In this document: positions 11,959 to 23,127 of the stretch, piece after piece
Layout of the letters: every line of letters starts with the position of its first letter
Numbering within the stretch: position 1 is the first letter of the stretch
From: Erythrocercus mccallii
Lineage: Eukaryota; Chordata; Aves; Passeriformes; Dicruridae
Direction of reading: 5' to 3'
DNA length: 64,000 nt
Assembly: GCA_013397435.1 (NCBI GenBank)
Contig: VZRG01000342.1
Span: 532,080-596,079, forward strand
Position numbers and translations under genes: made by a program
The notes under the pieces: model-generated
The model's database searches: none
What the model was told of the DNA's origin: nothing
The model's input: the letters and a program-made list of their open reading frames with translations, nothing else

Positions 11959-13869
11959 GTAACATCATTTTCATTTTAGTACTCCATGACATCCAGACTT
12001 AAATGATTGCTTTAAATAAACAAACTTCCCAGAAAAGTCCATCAGTTCTGACTTGGGCTAAACTAGATTGTAAGTCTTTGTGGGCTGTCTCTGATTTAAC
12101 ACAATGCACCGCAGCGAGGCAGACCACCTCCCTTTCATAAACCTTAAGAAGCCTCTGAAATAGTAACTGATGAAAATTGGAAAGTGCTGAGTTCTGCCTT
12201 GAATTGAAAGCTATACATAATGCTGAAGATCTCTGTATAAAGCCACTGTCATTTATGCAGGATGAAAGCTTGTTGCTTCTGCTCCTGGAAATATTCTGAA
12301 TATTAGGCCTGTGATGAATGAAAAACTAATAATAGAAAAGTTAACAGAAGCCTTGCCATAGGCGCAATTGAGAGGAACTCAATCCAGGAAACTTCCCGTA
12401 TATCCAAGCATTTTCAGGAAGACACTGCTAAGCAAGTACTGTGTTATTTTCACTCATAAGAATGTAGAACAAATTCTCTTGTTCTAGATCATAATCTTTA
12501 ATGTAAGAATTTTGTGGGAATATAATGTGCTTCTAGCTATTCCAGACATTCAAAGTTTTAGGTATTGATTTTCTGTTCTTGTGTTCCAGCCATTCTCCTA
12601 CAGGAATCAGATGTGAGGACACTGGTAACATGCTTTTGCTGCATTTATGAGAGATTTAGAACAACAGTTTGAATTGTAGCAGTTTAAAAAGCCTTGACTG
12701 CTACTATTAAGTACCACTCTGACTTCATCTGGTAACACTTTTTCAAAATAAGTATTTTGGGAAGGCTCTGTAATAGAGTACATTGTCCTAATTTATGCAA
12801 TAATGAGGCAGCCTTTTTAGTTGATAGTGATTAGTAAACTTTCTAAATCTGCTGAATTTAGCAGACTTAAACTTGCAGTAAATACCAGTGTCTACTTTTA
12901 CACCACAGCTTTCATTTAAAAGAAAACCAAATACATCAGCCTGCAACTGATGATGCTGCAAATAACCCCCCAAAAAGGTCTTTTATTCCCCTTATCATGT
13001 GGCAGGAGTGTTTCCACGTATCATTAAATGTGGACTAAGATTCAGGCTTTTTTTATCTGGCCTGTTCCAACCAGAAATAGGAAACTAAAGTATTTGGGGG
13101 TTCTTGGTTTGGTGTTTTCTGGTTTTTTGGATTCTTTTTTTAAAATCAGAACATTTTCTAGATATCAACTATTTATATCTGGCTAAAATCTTAATACAAA
13201 CTTTTTTAAAGATCAATAATATAACCAGACAAGATGTGAGGGAGAGTGAGAAGTAAGTTTTACCTAACTTTCCATTTTACCATCTGACTATAATCACTGC
13301 CTGTATGGTTTCTAACTGTGATTAAACACTGCTTGTGTGAGGTAAAGCAGCTTCACCTATTTCTTAGCACAAGTTCTGGAAATTTGAAAATTATGTACAA
13401 ATTGGTGATGTCGTTATGCTCTCAGCTGAAGACTACTTGCTAGGATATGGATAAATGCACTGGAGCACACACAAAGAGCCCCAAGCACTGGTAGTCTGAA
13501 CGAATAAGTTGGGGGGGAAACAGGTACATTGAGGCAAAAGGCTCAGAGGATTAGAGATTTGTGGTTCAAGTACTTCCTTATCCTATCCGTATCCTTGTCT
13601 TTTAAAACCTGTTCCAGATCACCTTTTGTGAGCAAATTTACATCATCAACCAGAGGAGCAAAGGTCTTCTTCAGAGCTGGATCAGGCTGCTCAGTCTCCA
13701 GCAGCTGTTTTAAATGGGATGGAGCTCTCAGTCTCCTTGGGCAAATTGTCCTGGTGCATAACCACTCATAACACAGAGAAATTTGATGTTAAATACAGAT
13801 GAAACTTCTCTAGCTGTAGAGAAGCTGTAGACACTTCTTGCATCTGCTGCTTGTACCACCACTGTGCAC
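11959..13869. other. non-coding, intronic if the gene model holds
   Basis: No clear exon. A possible micro-exon near 12,604 (ctacag/GAATCAG to ACTG/gtaaca) would keep the frame but is only 21 bases long and unsupported otherwise. An 80-codon plus-strand ORF at 13,529-13,771 is unassigned and may be part of the decayed repeat to its right. Confidence 0.4.
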
Positions 13870-14170
13870 TTCAGGCTCCACCTTCTCTACAGCCATCCAA
13901 AAGTTTTTATAAATGTCACTAATCTCTTCTTGGCACCCTTGCTTCAGCTTGAAGAAATTCCATTCTCCCAGGCTCTATTTGCATGTTCTGTGCTACAGCT
14001 CTCTGACCAATTCAGTGATCCCAGTTCTGCAGTTTGTCAAAATCCCTCCTGCACTGGGCCTGGGGCTGGAGAATGTCCCCAAAACATGGACTATACTCCA
14101 AATGCACACCTCATAAGTGCTAAATTCATGGGCACCATCACTTTTCTCAACCTGTCAATCACTTGGGTCC
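13870..14170 (-). mobile_element. diverged CR1-type LINE fragment, reverse orientation
   Basis: The segment around 14,085-14,165 follows the reverse complement of the avian CR1 pol 3' region: a ctcc, then a cacacctcataagtgct run, then a caccatcacttttctcaacctg run. In intact CR1 this encodes the C-terminal part of the reverse transcriptase. Similarity fades to the left, so the left boundary is a guess. The copy is old, with stops and indels, and cannot be active. Confidence 0.5.
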
Positions 14171-14362
14171 ACGTGGTTACCCAAGTTATTTTCTACAATA
14201 CTGATTTTGAGCTGGTCAGATGCAGTTTCTACTGTTGCAAGAGATTATTCCACCACAGATGCAAACTCCTGCCTTTCCAAGGTTGCTGATAGCTCATTCT
14301 TCCAGGTAATAACAGATAATTTATTCTAAAATTTTATTTGCTTCCATCCTCTGCTCTGACTT

Positions 14363-14379
14363 ATAAATAAATAAATAAA
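14363..14379. repeat. (TAAA)n microsatellite
   Basis: About four copies of taaa in a row. Simple repeat. Confidence 0.9.
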
Positions 14380-17300
14380 CACAACTAAACAACCTTTTTA
14401 TTATGTCACTTATCATCCAGACTCTTCTGTGAATTTGAATTGCTTGACAATACCAGTGATAGTAAATATGAAGATTAGCAGAGATGTCATTCATATCAGC
14501 AGTATTTATAGATTTAAATGAAACTATAGAGCATGAAACCAAAACAATTACCTCCTTAATACAGGTTGAGTTTTATGATACTTTCATATTCAATCAGAAA
14601 CTTTTTAACCTTAGAAATAATTTTGCTAGAACATGGATTTTACCCGTGCCAGTGGCAGAAGCTTGACAATTCTACACTTTCTGCTTCACTCTAAGTATCT
14701 TTTGATTGGATAATCAGAAGAGTTTCTAGATACGAATAATAACATCATACTGACTGATCTTTAAAAATTCCATAGTAAATGCAGATAACTCTCCTGTTCC
14801 ACTTGTGATCCTCAAATGTTTCTGTAGAAATCATAGCAATGAATAGGCAAGAGAACTTCACTAAAACAGCACTGTGCACAGTGAGCACTGGGTAGATGCA
14901 GTGGACATTCTATCTTGCCTGACTGACTCCAGGTTTCACGTCTTGAAGAGTTCATCTTTTGCAGGCACAGCTACTCTTAACAAGAACAGCTGACTCCTCA
15001 ACAAAATTGCAAGTCCTAAAAAAAGTGTACGCAAAATTCTTTAAAATCTAACTCAAATTACTGAGGTAATTATTTCTTACAAAGCAGAAACTGAGAAGGC
15101 AGCCTTAAAATTGGCAAAAGGATGTCCTGGAAGCACATTTTCACTTGAGAAGTGGAAGCCTGTAAAGCAATATTCAGGACCTGTGTTAAGCTGAAGGAAC
15201 AAACTATGTATGTTCAGAGCTGCATTACAGGAAGTTGTCTAACAAAAGTAGAAAGCAGGTGAAAAAAAAATCTAGTAATGGCAAAAATGGACTCTAATCA
15301 GAGAGTGCTGCAGAAGAATTGAAAAGTATTGTTGCATCCCAGCTTAAGTCCAGTCAGACTGAAAAAGGACAATTATCCAAGAATAAAGCCAGAATCAAAA
15401 AGTACAGCAAAACCGAGCTTAGCTTTGCATAAGTCATCAGGAGCTGCTGGTGAAAATTGACAAGAGGGCAGTGAGCAAAACAGAGAAAATGCTGCAGGAC
15501 GGCTGGCTTCTCCAAAGCCTAGAAAAAGCTTATGAGTGTAAAGTGTTAGGGAAGAGAAAATGGGTGTGTAAACCTTCTTTGCTCTTGCCTTTCCTTTTGC
15601 ATGCTATGTACAAAAAATATGACTGTTTTGAAGAAGCTGCTTTTGACTCATCTGAATCAGCTTCTGTCACAAGTCCCTGAACTAGAAGGGGTTGGAGGCG
15701 AATGACGGGGCTGAGCCTATCCCTGAATGCTGCTTGGAAATCGAGCCCCAGAAGGATGTGGATATCAAGAGAGTGGCTCACAGGGGTGGGTTCTCAAATC
15801 AGGATGAAAGTATCCCAGAGCACCGCCCACCCCTCAGCTCCCCAGTGTGCCCTTGGACCCCACAAAGCCAGTTTTGCCTTTAGAAATAGACACACACTTT
15901 TTGAAGAAGTTTTCACTCATTATCTTCAGACAGGGCATTATCTACAGAGGTTAATGAGCAAAAGCAAATGGCATTTACCAGCCAAAATCCTGCTTCACCA
16001 GGAAAGCTGAACCAGTCAGTGTCATGGGCATAGCATTGTTACTGAAAACATAAAATTCAAGCAGGACTGTAATCCGAGTTTCACTGCTGGGTGCATTGCA
16101 CAGTTTTCGTAAAGCCCAGCACATAAAACTGGCTGATTAGGTAGTACTAGAGAAACAGCAGCCATAGGAAGCTCTTTTTGGCAAGGGATCCAGCTGTTGG
16201 GTTAAAAATAATCTCAATAAAAGATAAAGAAAAAGTAACAGGTTCCAAAGGAAGAAATCTGATAAAATTAAAGTGTAATAGACACTTCAAACTGTGTGAT
16301 CTGACCTAATAAGTTATTAATAGGGAACCATTACTCTTCATACATTTTTTATGAGGAAGGCATTGCCTTTTTGTCAAGATTAGTGGATTATAAAATATTT
16401 GTGCTACACAATATAAATGACCCTACCTATTAATAAGTCTCTGGAAAGATATGCTTAAATTGAATTACATTAAGAAGAAAAGTGCCAACAGAAAATTAGG
16501 CATAATTAATGGGAACACATAAATAAACCAGAGATAGAGGGAAAAGGACATTCTTTCCATTGATCATTTTAAGTATTAATTGCTGATATGCTCTAATGAC
16601 ATACCAACTATTACTGTTTTTATAAGGACCATTTCACAGAAGATGAAATCCACGTAACTATGAATATCTATTGCAATTTATTGCCAGAAGATAATTACAC
16701 TGATCACATGCATCTAATTATTCAGTACAATATTGAAAGCCAAAAGATACAGTTTAAAATTTAATATACAATAATGGTATACACTCTTATAAATAAAATT
16801 AGATCTATTTCACTCTTTTTTGTTTTGCTGATATTCAAATACTTAGCCTTTCCTGCATGTTTTCAGGAAAAAACAGTGCTGAAACTGAGGACATGAGAAA
16901 CACTGTGGTTATTTTCCAGATCCTTTCAGAACAGCAATACCTGGGATATGCAGGAAATTATTTTTTTGCATCACATTCACATAAGGGGCAAAGTGAATAG
17001 AGTTACACTCCATATGAGCACTCCAGCCTTCTCTATTTGCCAGCATATGTAAGCTTTCCTTGGATTTCACAGCTCTGCCTGCAGTGTGTGCAGTCACATT
17101 CTGGTTTCCACAGACTCACAAAATTTTGAAGGCTTTCATTATTAATCAAGAATGTAAATATGAAGATTTTTTGCTCAATCTTTAAAAAAAACTTAGAAAT
17201 CATAAATAGGATAATTATTTTGCTCACAAACTCCTCAAAATACAAGAATTTTTTTCAAAAAGTTAAATAAGGCCCTTTTTCCTAGGAGGAAGAGAAGAAA

Positions 17301-19250
17301 GCGGACCCATTCATTAGAAATAATCCACCTGAAACAAAACACCTTACACTAATCCCCTAAAAACCTTATCTAGTCCTTGACACTGTTGTAACAAACACTT
17401 CCAAAGTACTGTGCCAACATTGCTCATGTGTTCAGTGGATTTTAATTAGAGCTCTGAAAGCTTGGGAAAACTGTCCAAGTGAGCAAGCTACTCTTTTCAA
17501 ATGGCAGCACAACTGTCCTTTTACCCATGTCCCAGTCAGAGCATATGTTTAATTAAAACCAGTGCAAATAATGGAGACAGAAGAGAAAAATCTCCTTCGC
17601 ACAAATTAGTGCAGAGAACATCATTAAGAAGGTGAACAGCAGGCTGAAGAACCCGTGTTGTTCTTTAGTTGCACTCTGAACTGGATGTCTATGGATAGGT
17701 CTTGGGGAACCATCGTTTGTGAATGGTATAAATGGCTTCATATGCAAGATTCTTTAAATGCTGTAGAGAGAACAGAGGTATTTGGATGAGCAGCAAAAAG
17801 AAAACCAGAGCAAATAAGGGCACAGAGAGAGACTTGTTCTGCTGTTTCAGTAGTAATCACCTCAAATCTCCTCAAATATTTGTCAGATAGTATTTATTTT
17901 TCTAATTCACCTTGAGAGAATGCCTACTCATCTGTCACCTTTACAAAGGCAAGCCAGTTCCACAGTCCACCTCACCAAGTGGGTTAGAGGATAACTCCTA
18001 CTCTTCCTACAGCATCAATCTCCCAGCCTAGTGAGCACTCTCACTTTGTTCTGCTCTGGAATCCACCACAGACTATGTAAGAATGAAACCCACAACTACT
18101 AGGGGAGGAGAGAAAGATAAGAAAATGATGCAGCAGCCAAGGAGGAAAAACTTGGGCCCATTGTGTTGTGATCACTCCAGCCAGGAAATTCAAGTTCATT
18201 GCAGAGAGACATAAGATGAAGAATAGTATAGAAAACAGTATAGAAAACACATCAGTAAGTAGAAAGAATATGATAAGAATGAAGATTTATACTAAAGTAA
18301 TGGCTGTGTGGAGTGCTTGTGTAAGAAGAAAAAATTAAGCACAAACCCAAGAAGGACGACAGTCACAAGAGTAACCATAAATCAGACACATTCTACAGGT
18401 TACTGTGATGCCTAGTTATTGAAGCAAGCTTTAATATGAAAAATATCAATAAAAGATGGGACTTCCTCATGCAAAGTTTCATCAGGACTTGAGCCTGCAC
18501 AAGAAAGCTAGCAATACTGAGATTAAAGTTTTTGTAAAAGTTACCAATGCTGAGCCTAAATCTGTTCTTTTGCTCTTGCAAGTAAAAATATAGAAAGGTT
18601 GGTATTTCAGGGATATCAACCACATTAATTTTTATATATAATTATTCCTATAGTTACAAAAATAAGCACTAAAAAGAAAGAATAAATCAAAAATATCAAA
18701 ATAAATGTAAAGAGATCTAAACATTATGTGAAATGCTTCCAGAGGATCTCTAATTAGCATTACCAGAGTGTTTTGTCCTACTAAATGAGTATGCAAACAA
18801 TCTCTACCTAAGAGCTGGGGTCAGGAGGGGTAGTCCTGAGCATTTCCAAATGCTCAAAATTTTAACAAATACTTAACATCAGTGTTAAATAAGAAATAGT
18901 TTTGTTTTTAGCTATTGTGCAAATGAAGAGAAAATTCAAGATCAATAATATTTTTTTGATATGTGCTGAAAAGTGAGGATGAGGTCTCACTGGGGCCCAG
19001 AGTGAAATAACAAGGATAGACGCTCAGGAGTTCTTACAATATTATTTTTTAAAACTGATGGCAAGATACATCTGGACTTCTCTGTTTGGTTAGTTCTAAT
19101 TCTTTGATCTTTCAGCTATATTTACCAGACTGAAAAGATAGTAAAACGGAATTTGAGAGATGATATTGATGCTCAGTAGCAGTCATTTAAAAGTACAACT
19201 CTTCAGGGTGAGGAGAGGGTAGAAGTCTCTTCTGACCTTAAGAAGTAGCA
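14380..19250. other. non-coding stretch, mostly featureless
   Basis: Apart from the ORF at 15,441-15,680 described separately I see nothing assignable. Another acceptor-led open stretch after 17,285 (tttttcctag) encodes about 24 acidic and basic residues before a stop and lacks a donor. Confidence 0.4.
15441..15680 (+). other. protein-like ORF of about 80 codons, unassigned
   Basis: After an acceptor-like site (agtcatcag) the frame is open for 79 codons to a TGA. Its composition is unusually protein-like for this AT-rich region: amphipathic Lys/Glu/Leu-rich at the start (AVSKTEKMLQDGWLLQSLEK), with an acidic Ser-rich end. The reading phase at the acceptor (0) matches the end of the exon at 11,958. 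If it is an exon, a donor such as GAGT/gtaaag inside it would be needed. It could equally be part of an old mobile element or a chance ORF. No family is recognised. Confidence 0.2.
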
Positions 19251-19337
19251 TATAATGAAGATTTATATATATAATGAATAATTATATAAATTATATAAAG
19301 ATTTATATATATAATGAATAATATATATAGTGAAGAT
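19251..19337. repeat. AT-rich 40-bp tandem duplication
   Basis: A 22-base TA-rich block starting agatttatatatataatg occurs at 19,259 and again at 19,299, exactly 40 bases apart. It is followed by more TATA-like sequence. It looks like a recent local duplication within an AT-rich microsatellite. Confidence 0.9.
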
Positions 19338-19650
19338 TTTCTACACAATTTAAAGATTTTTCTGTGTTACTGCGTCCACTGTAATAAATTTTTTGTTATA
19401 ACAAATAAATAAATAAATATAAGGGAGGAGGGGTTGTTTTAAATCTTGAGAGGAAAGCTGCCACCTGCAGTTTTTATACCTATGAGACTGTAACAACCAG
19501 CATAGGAAGCAAATGTTTAATCATCAAGCCATTGGCTGAATTAGCAGGTGAAAGACTTTGTTAAAGTGCCTGGAGAGTTCAAAGCCATGTTTTCAAGAGC
19601 TGTGTTTATTGAGCTGCAGAAGCTTTACATGTTATCACTGGATAAATAGG

Positions 19651-20216
19651 TGTCGAGGTTTTAAACCCAGATGGAGATGAAACACAGGCAGATGCTTGTA
19701 CAACCCCCCTATTTATCTCCCTCTCCAGTGGAATGTGGAGTGGAATTGAAGTAAAATTTGTATGTTGATATAGGAACAGTTTAATAACTGAAAAGAAAGT
19801 TCAGTACAATGATAACTGTAAATTAATAATGATTAATAAAAAGGAAGAAAAATCAAAACAAGTGATGCATAACAATTGCCTCACCATCCACTGACCAATG
19901 CCAGACCTCCCTTCCCAAACCCAGATCATGCATCCTTGTGGCAATTCCCCCAGTTTATACACAGGCATGCTGTTCCATGGTGTGGGGTGTCCATTTGGTC
20001 AATTCCAGTCACATGTTCCAGATATGCTCCCTCACAATCCGTTTCTTTTTTGCATACCTCCTCACTGGCAGAGCATAGGATGAGGAAAAAATGGTGTTTG
20101 ACTTAGAATAAACACAACTTACAGTGTGTTATTAACATCTTTGTCATTCCAAATCCAAAACATAGCACTGTCATTGCTACTGAGAAGTTAACTCCATCCT
20201 AGCTGAAGTAAGGACA
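19651..20216 (-). mobile_element. solo LTR of an avian endogenous retrovirus, minus strand
   Basis: Read on the minus strand this 566-base segment begins TGTCCTTACTTCAGCTAGG and ends in a GGTTTAAAACCTCGACA-like terminus, with the TGTC...GACA inverted ends of a retroviral LTR. In between it follows a very common avian LTR that I recognise: a GGATGGAGTTAA box near the start, a stretch matching gctctgccagtgaggagg, and an attaaactgttc stretch near the polyadenylation region. No gag, pol or env sequence adjoins it, so it is a solo LTR left by recombination. The flanks atagg and tcagg are only partly alike, so the target-site duplication is degraded and the insertion is old. It sits in a probable intron, antisense to the host gene. 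Confidence 0.85.
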
Positions 20217-23052
20217 TCAGGAATTAAAAACTATTTGCTAACTATTTTTTGAAAATCAGTAGCAAACTTTTTCAACTGTTTTTCAGGTTTTTCTTTGAAG
20301 CAAGATGGCTGCAGGGAGGTGATAGGTACAACACATGCACCTGGAGGCAGCTGTAAAAGAAAATTCACATTCCTAAGAGAGATTATTCTTAAATTAGTGC
20401 CAACTGCACTTGAAGTCATAATCATCTATAAATGTAATTCAGTGTGTACAAAGCATATTATTGATTTCTCAGCTTACAGGCTTATAGATACTACTTTACT
20501 CTTTGCCTCACTCTTTCAGATTTCGATACTCATCAAACTGAAGGATTTTTCCCCCCTAATACTGCATCCGAGGTATTTATATGCCTTTGGCTCTCCAGAG
20601 CCTAGGGCAAATTAAAGAAACATGAAGCTTTGAGATGCTTCAAGGACTGCTTATACCTAAAGCACTGCTGTTCCTAGAATATCCACTTTAAGAGACTGTG
20701 TTGCTGAATTGTGATTTGCATATGAATGCAGCTCAGATTTGAAGGGGAAGCTACTAACTGGAAAAAAACATGAAGTGGTAATCAGTAATGATTGTGTCCA
20801 TTTAACTGTCCTTAGTACAAAAGAGATGTAGTATTTAAAATGAGCAGAACTCAGATTATGTTTATGTACTTTCACAGGTTGACCCTGAATTTGGGTGTGG
20901 TAGAAGAGTTTCCAAAGGTTTGAGTATTTTCAGCTTTGAGTCATGAGTCGCCCCTGGCTTTATGATGAAATGACTGCTGGCTATTTTTCAGATATATATT
21001 GGTTTAAAGTTATATATTTCAAACAAATAAGAAGCTGTGTCTTAAAAAATCTTATGAAAAATTGCACAGAAAACACATTTTGGAAGCATAAGATATCCAG
21101 TGTGATAATATTCAATAGGCTGGTTTTGGTTTTTTAATTTGGGAAAGGCACAGTTCCTGGCATATCTCACTGAATGACAAAGTTTTGGGATGCAGCTAAA
21201 TAATGTTCTCTTCTATCCCTACTCATTCAAAAATAATTACCAGTGTTAGGAGATTGGGTTGTTTATCATAGAGACTTTTTAAACCCACCTTATTATCCTC
21301 TCATGTTGTTCTAAAGCTCCCAAGACCTGAATTGCATTAGTAACTCACTGATCACAAATCCTAGTGTCTGTCACAAGCAGCTCTGATGACGAAGAGGAGG
21401 CACAAAAAGATTAAGAAAGACAGAAGGGAGCTACAGATAGAAAATCTAATGTTGTTTAAAATGATCAGCGAACTACTACCTGGTTTACCTGATCTCGTGG
21501 CACCATCTGCATATCTAGCAGGAAAGTGGAATATCATTAAACCTGTCATTTCCAATACCATTAACAAGCAACACTACTGACAATTTCAAACACAGGAAGT
21601 CCCCACTGAATATTAATCCTAACTAATCCCCATTTTCCATGGGTTAAACCTGTATATATCTTGCTTTTGCCAACTCCTTTCAGTTGATTTGGTTACATAT
21701 AAAAGTTCCACACTTATGTAAGAGGGTTTGGGATATTTCTTAAAATTTTGAAAGCATCTGCCAATAATTCTACACGTTTTTGCACATCTCACTCCCATCA
21801 AGGGCTGCAAGTGCTATCATCCAGAAGAAACAGCATACAGAAGGAGGATTACCCTAGAATACATTGTCCTCTTAAAGCACACGATGTATTCAGAGAATTA
21901 AATTTTCAACAAGTCATTTACTGATAGCCACTCTGCCACCAGCTTAAGTTTCTTGTGGTTCCACAGGCATTTATAGGACAGGCCTTTGTTATGGAAAGAC
22001 GCTATGTGGAAGCATTTCTGTTTGTCTTTCTTTGTCAAAGTTTGTTCTCACTAAATAAGGTCAGAGTTATTAAAACGCACATACATCCCCCAAATCCATT
22101 TAATAACTTTGCTTTTCAGTTTTCACAGCAATTATGAAATGGCCACAGCCCTCATCACGGGGGAGAGGTGATTAACCAAAGTGCATTCACTATTGATGGG
22201 CTGCAAGTGTAAATGAAACTGCAGCAGCTCAGTGCTGCGGTATTTTAGAGCACATTTCTCACTGCCCAGCTTTTTTGAGATCGTTATCATTTCTCTGAAG
22301 CAAATACTCTTTGGTGGAACATTTCTTGCAATGGAATTTATTTACCATGCATATGTAATAAGACGGTATAAGTTCCATCAGGAGGTAATATCATTAGCAT
22401 TTTCCTTTCCGGAGATATCAGGTTTTCCTTTCTTCTTCTTTTTCTTTTTTTTTCTCTCTTCTTCTTGTGGAGGGCAGGAGGAATTGTAAACAATCACTAA
22501 AAGAAGAGAGGTCCCAGCTAATTCCAGGCTTTGGATCTCTGCAGTTCTAGCTCAAACTATGTACTTGCTCAGACATAGCTGAAATACTTCTCATCTTTTC
22601 TCAGCTTCACTCTAGTACAAATCACATATTTTCATCTTGACCCTTCTTTCAGCAGTAACCGTGTATTTAATACAATAATGCAGCAAATACATATATATGC
22701 ATTCACTCACTTTTTAAAATCTCCCCTAATCTTCAGGATTTCTGTCTCAAAGGGGGTTAAATGCTACTTGGTGAAACTTAGTGCAGAGTGTCAGCATTTT
22801 AGTTATATGAACCAAGGCAATGGTCTTTTCTGTTGAAAAGTAATCACTCTAAATTTTCTTTTCATTTCTGAGAGCCCAAAGCAAAAAAAATGCAGGATCG
22901 GCAGTACAAGCTCTATGACAGGAAGCATTTTACCTAGATCTTAAGGAGTTTTCATTTCTGTCTTATTAAACACAGTAAAGATAATCTTCTCACTCTGACT
23001 TCTATTATTTTTCTTTGCTCCTTCCAAGTGTCTTTCTGACTTTGTGCTGCAG
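20217..23052. other. non-coding, probably intronic, with a few unassigned ORFs
   Basis: A 32-base segment at 20,287-20,318 has an excellent acceptor (caactgtttttcag) and a fair donor (GGAG/gtgata). It may be a micro-exon, but it is too short to judge. At 21,386-21,580 a Lys/Arg-rich ORF of 64 codons (MTKRRHKKIKKDRRELQ at the start) follows an acceptor-like site but has no usable donor. Nothing else is recognisable apart from a pyrimidine tract. Confidence 0.4.
22422..22466. repeat. polypyrimidine tract (CTT)n/(T)n
   Basis: About 45 bases of C and T only, with ttcttctt units. Low-complexity DNA. Confidence 0.9.
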
Positions 23053-23127
23053 CTGCAGCTTAATACAGGAGCTGGGGTTTCTTACAGAAATCTTTCATGT
23101 TATATTCAAGATTATTCAGGGAGTTGA
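23053..23127 (+). CDS. candidate internal exon of the unidentified plus-strand gene
   Basis: A long pyrimidine-rich tract and acceptor (gtctttctgactttgtgctgcag) lead into 75 bases. These are open in the frame that starts with one base completing a codon and ends two bases into a codon at a modest donor (TTGA/gtagga). This is again the phase used by the exon at 11,629. The peptide (LIQELGFLTEIFHVIFKIIQ) is a regular amphipathic helix. A second AG six bases downstream would give the same frame. A second frame is also open for 23 codons, which weakens the case. Family unknown. Confidence 0.28.
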   Translation: MQLNTGAGVSYRNLSCYIQDYSGS

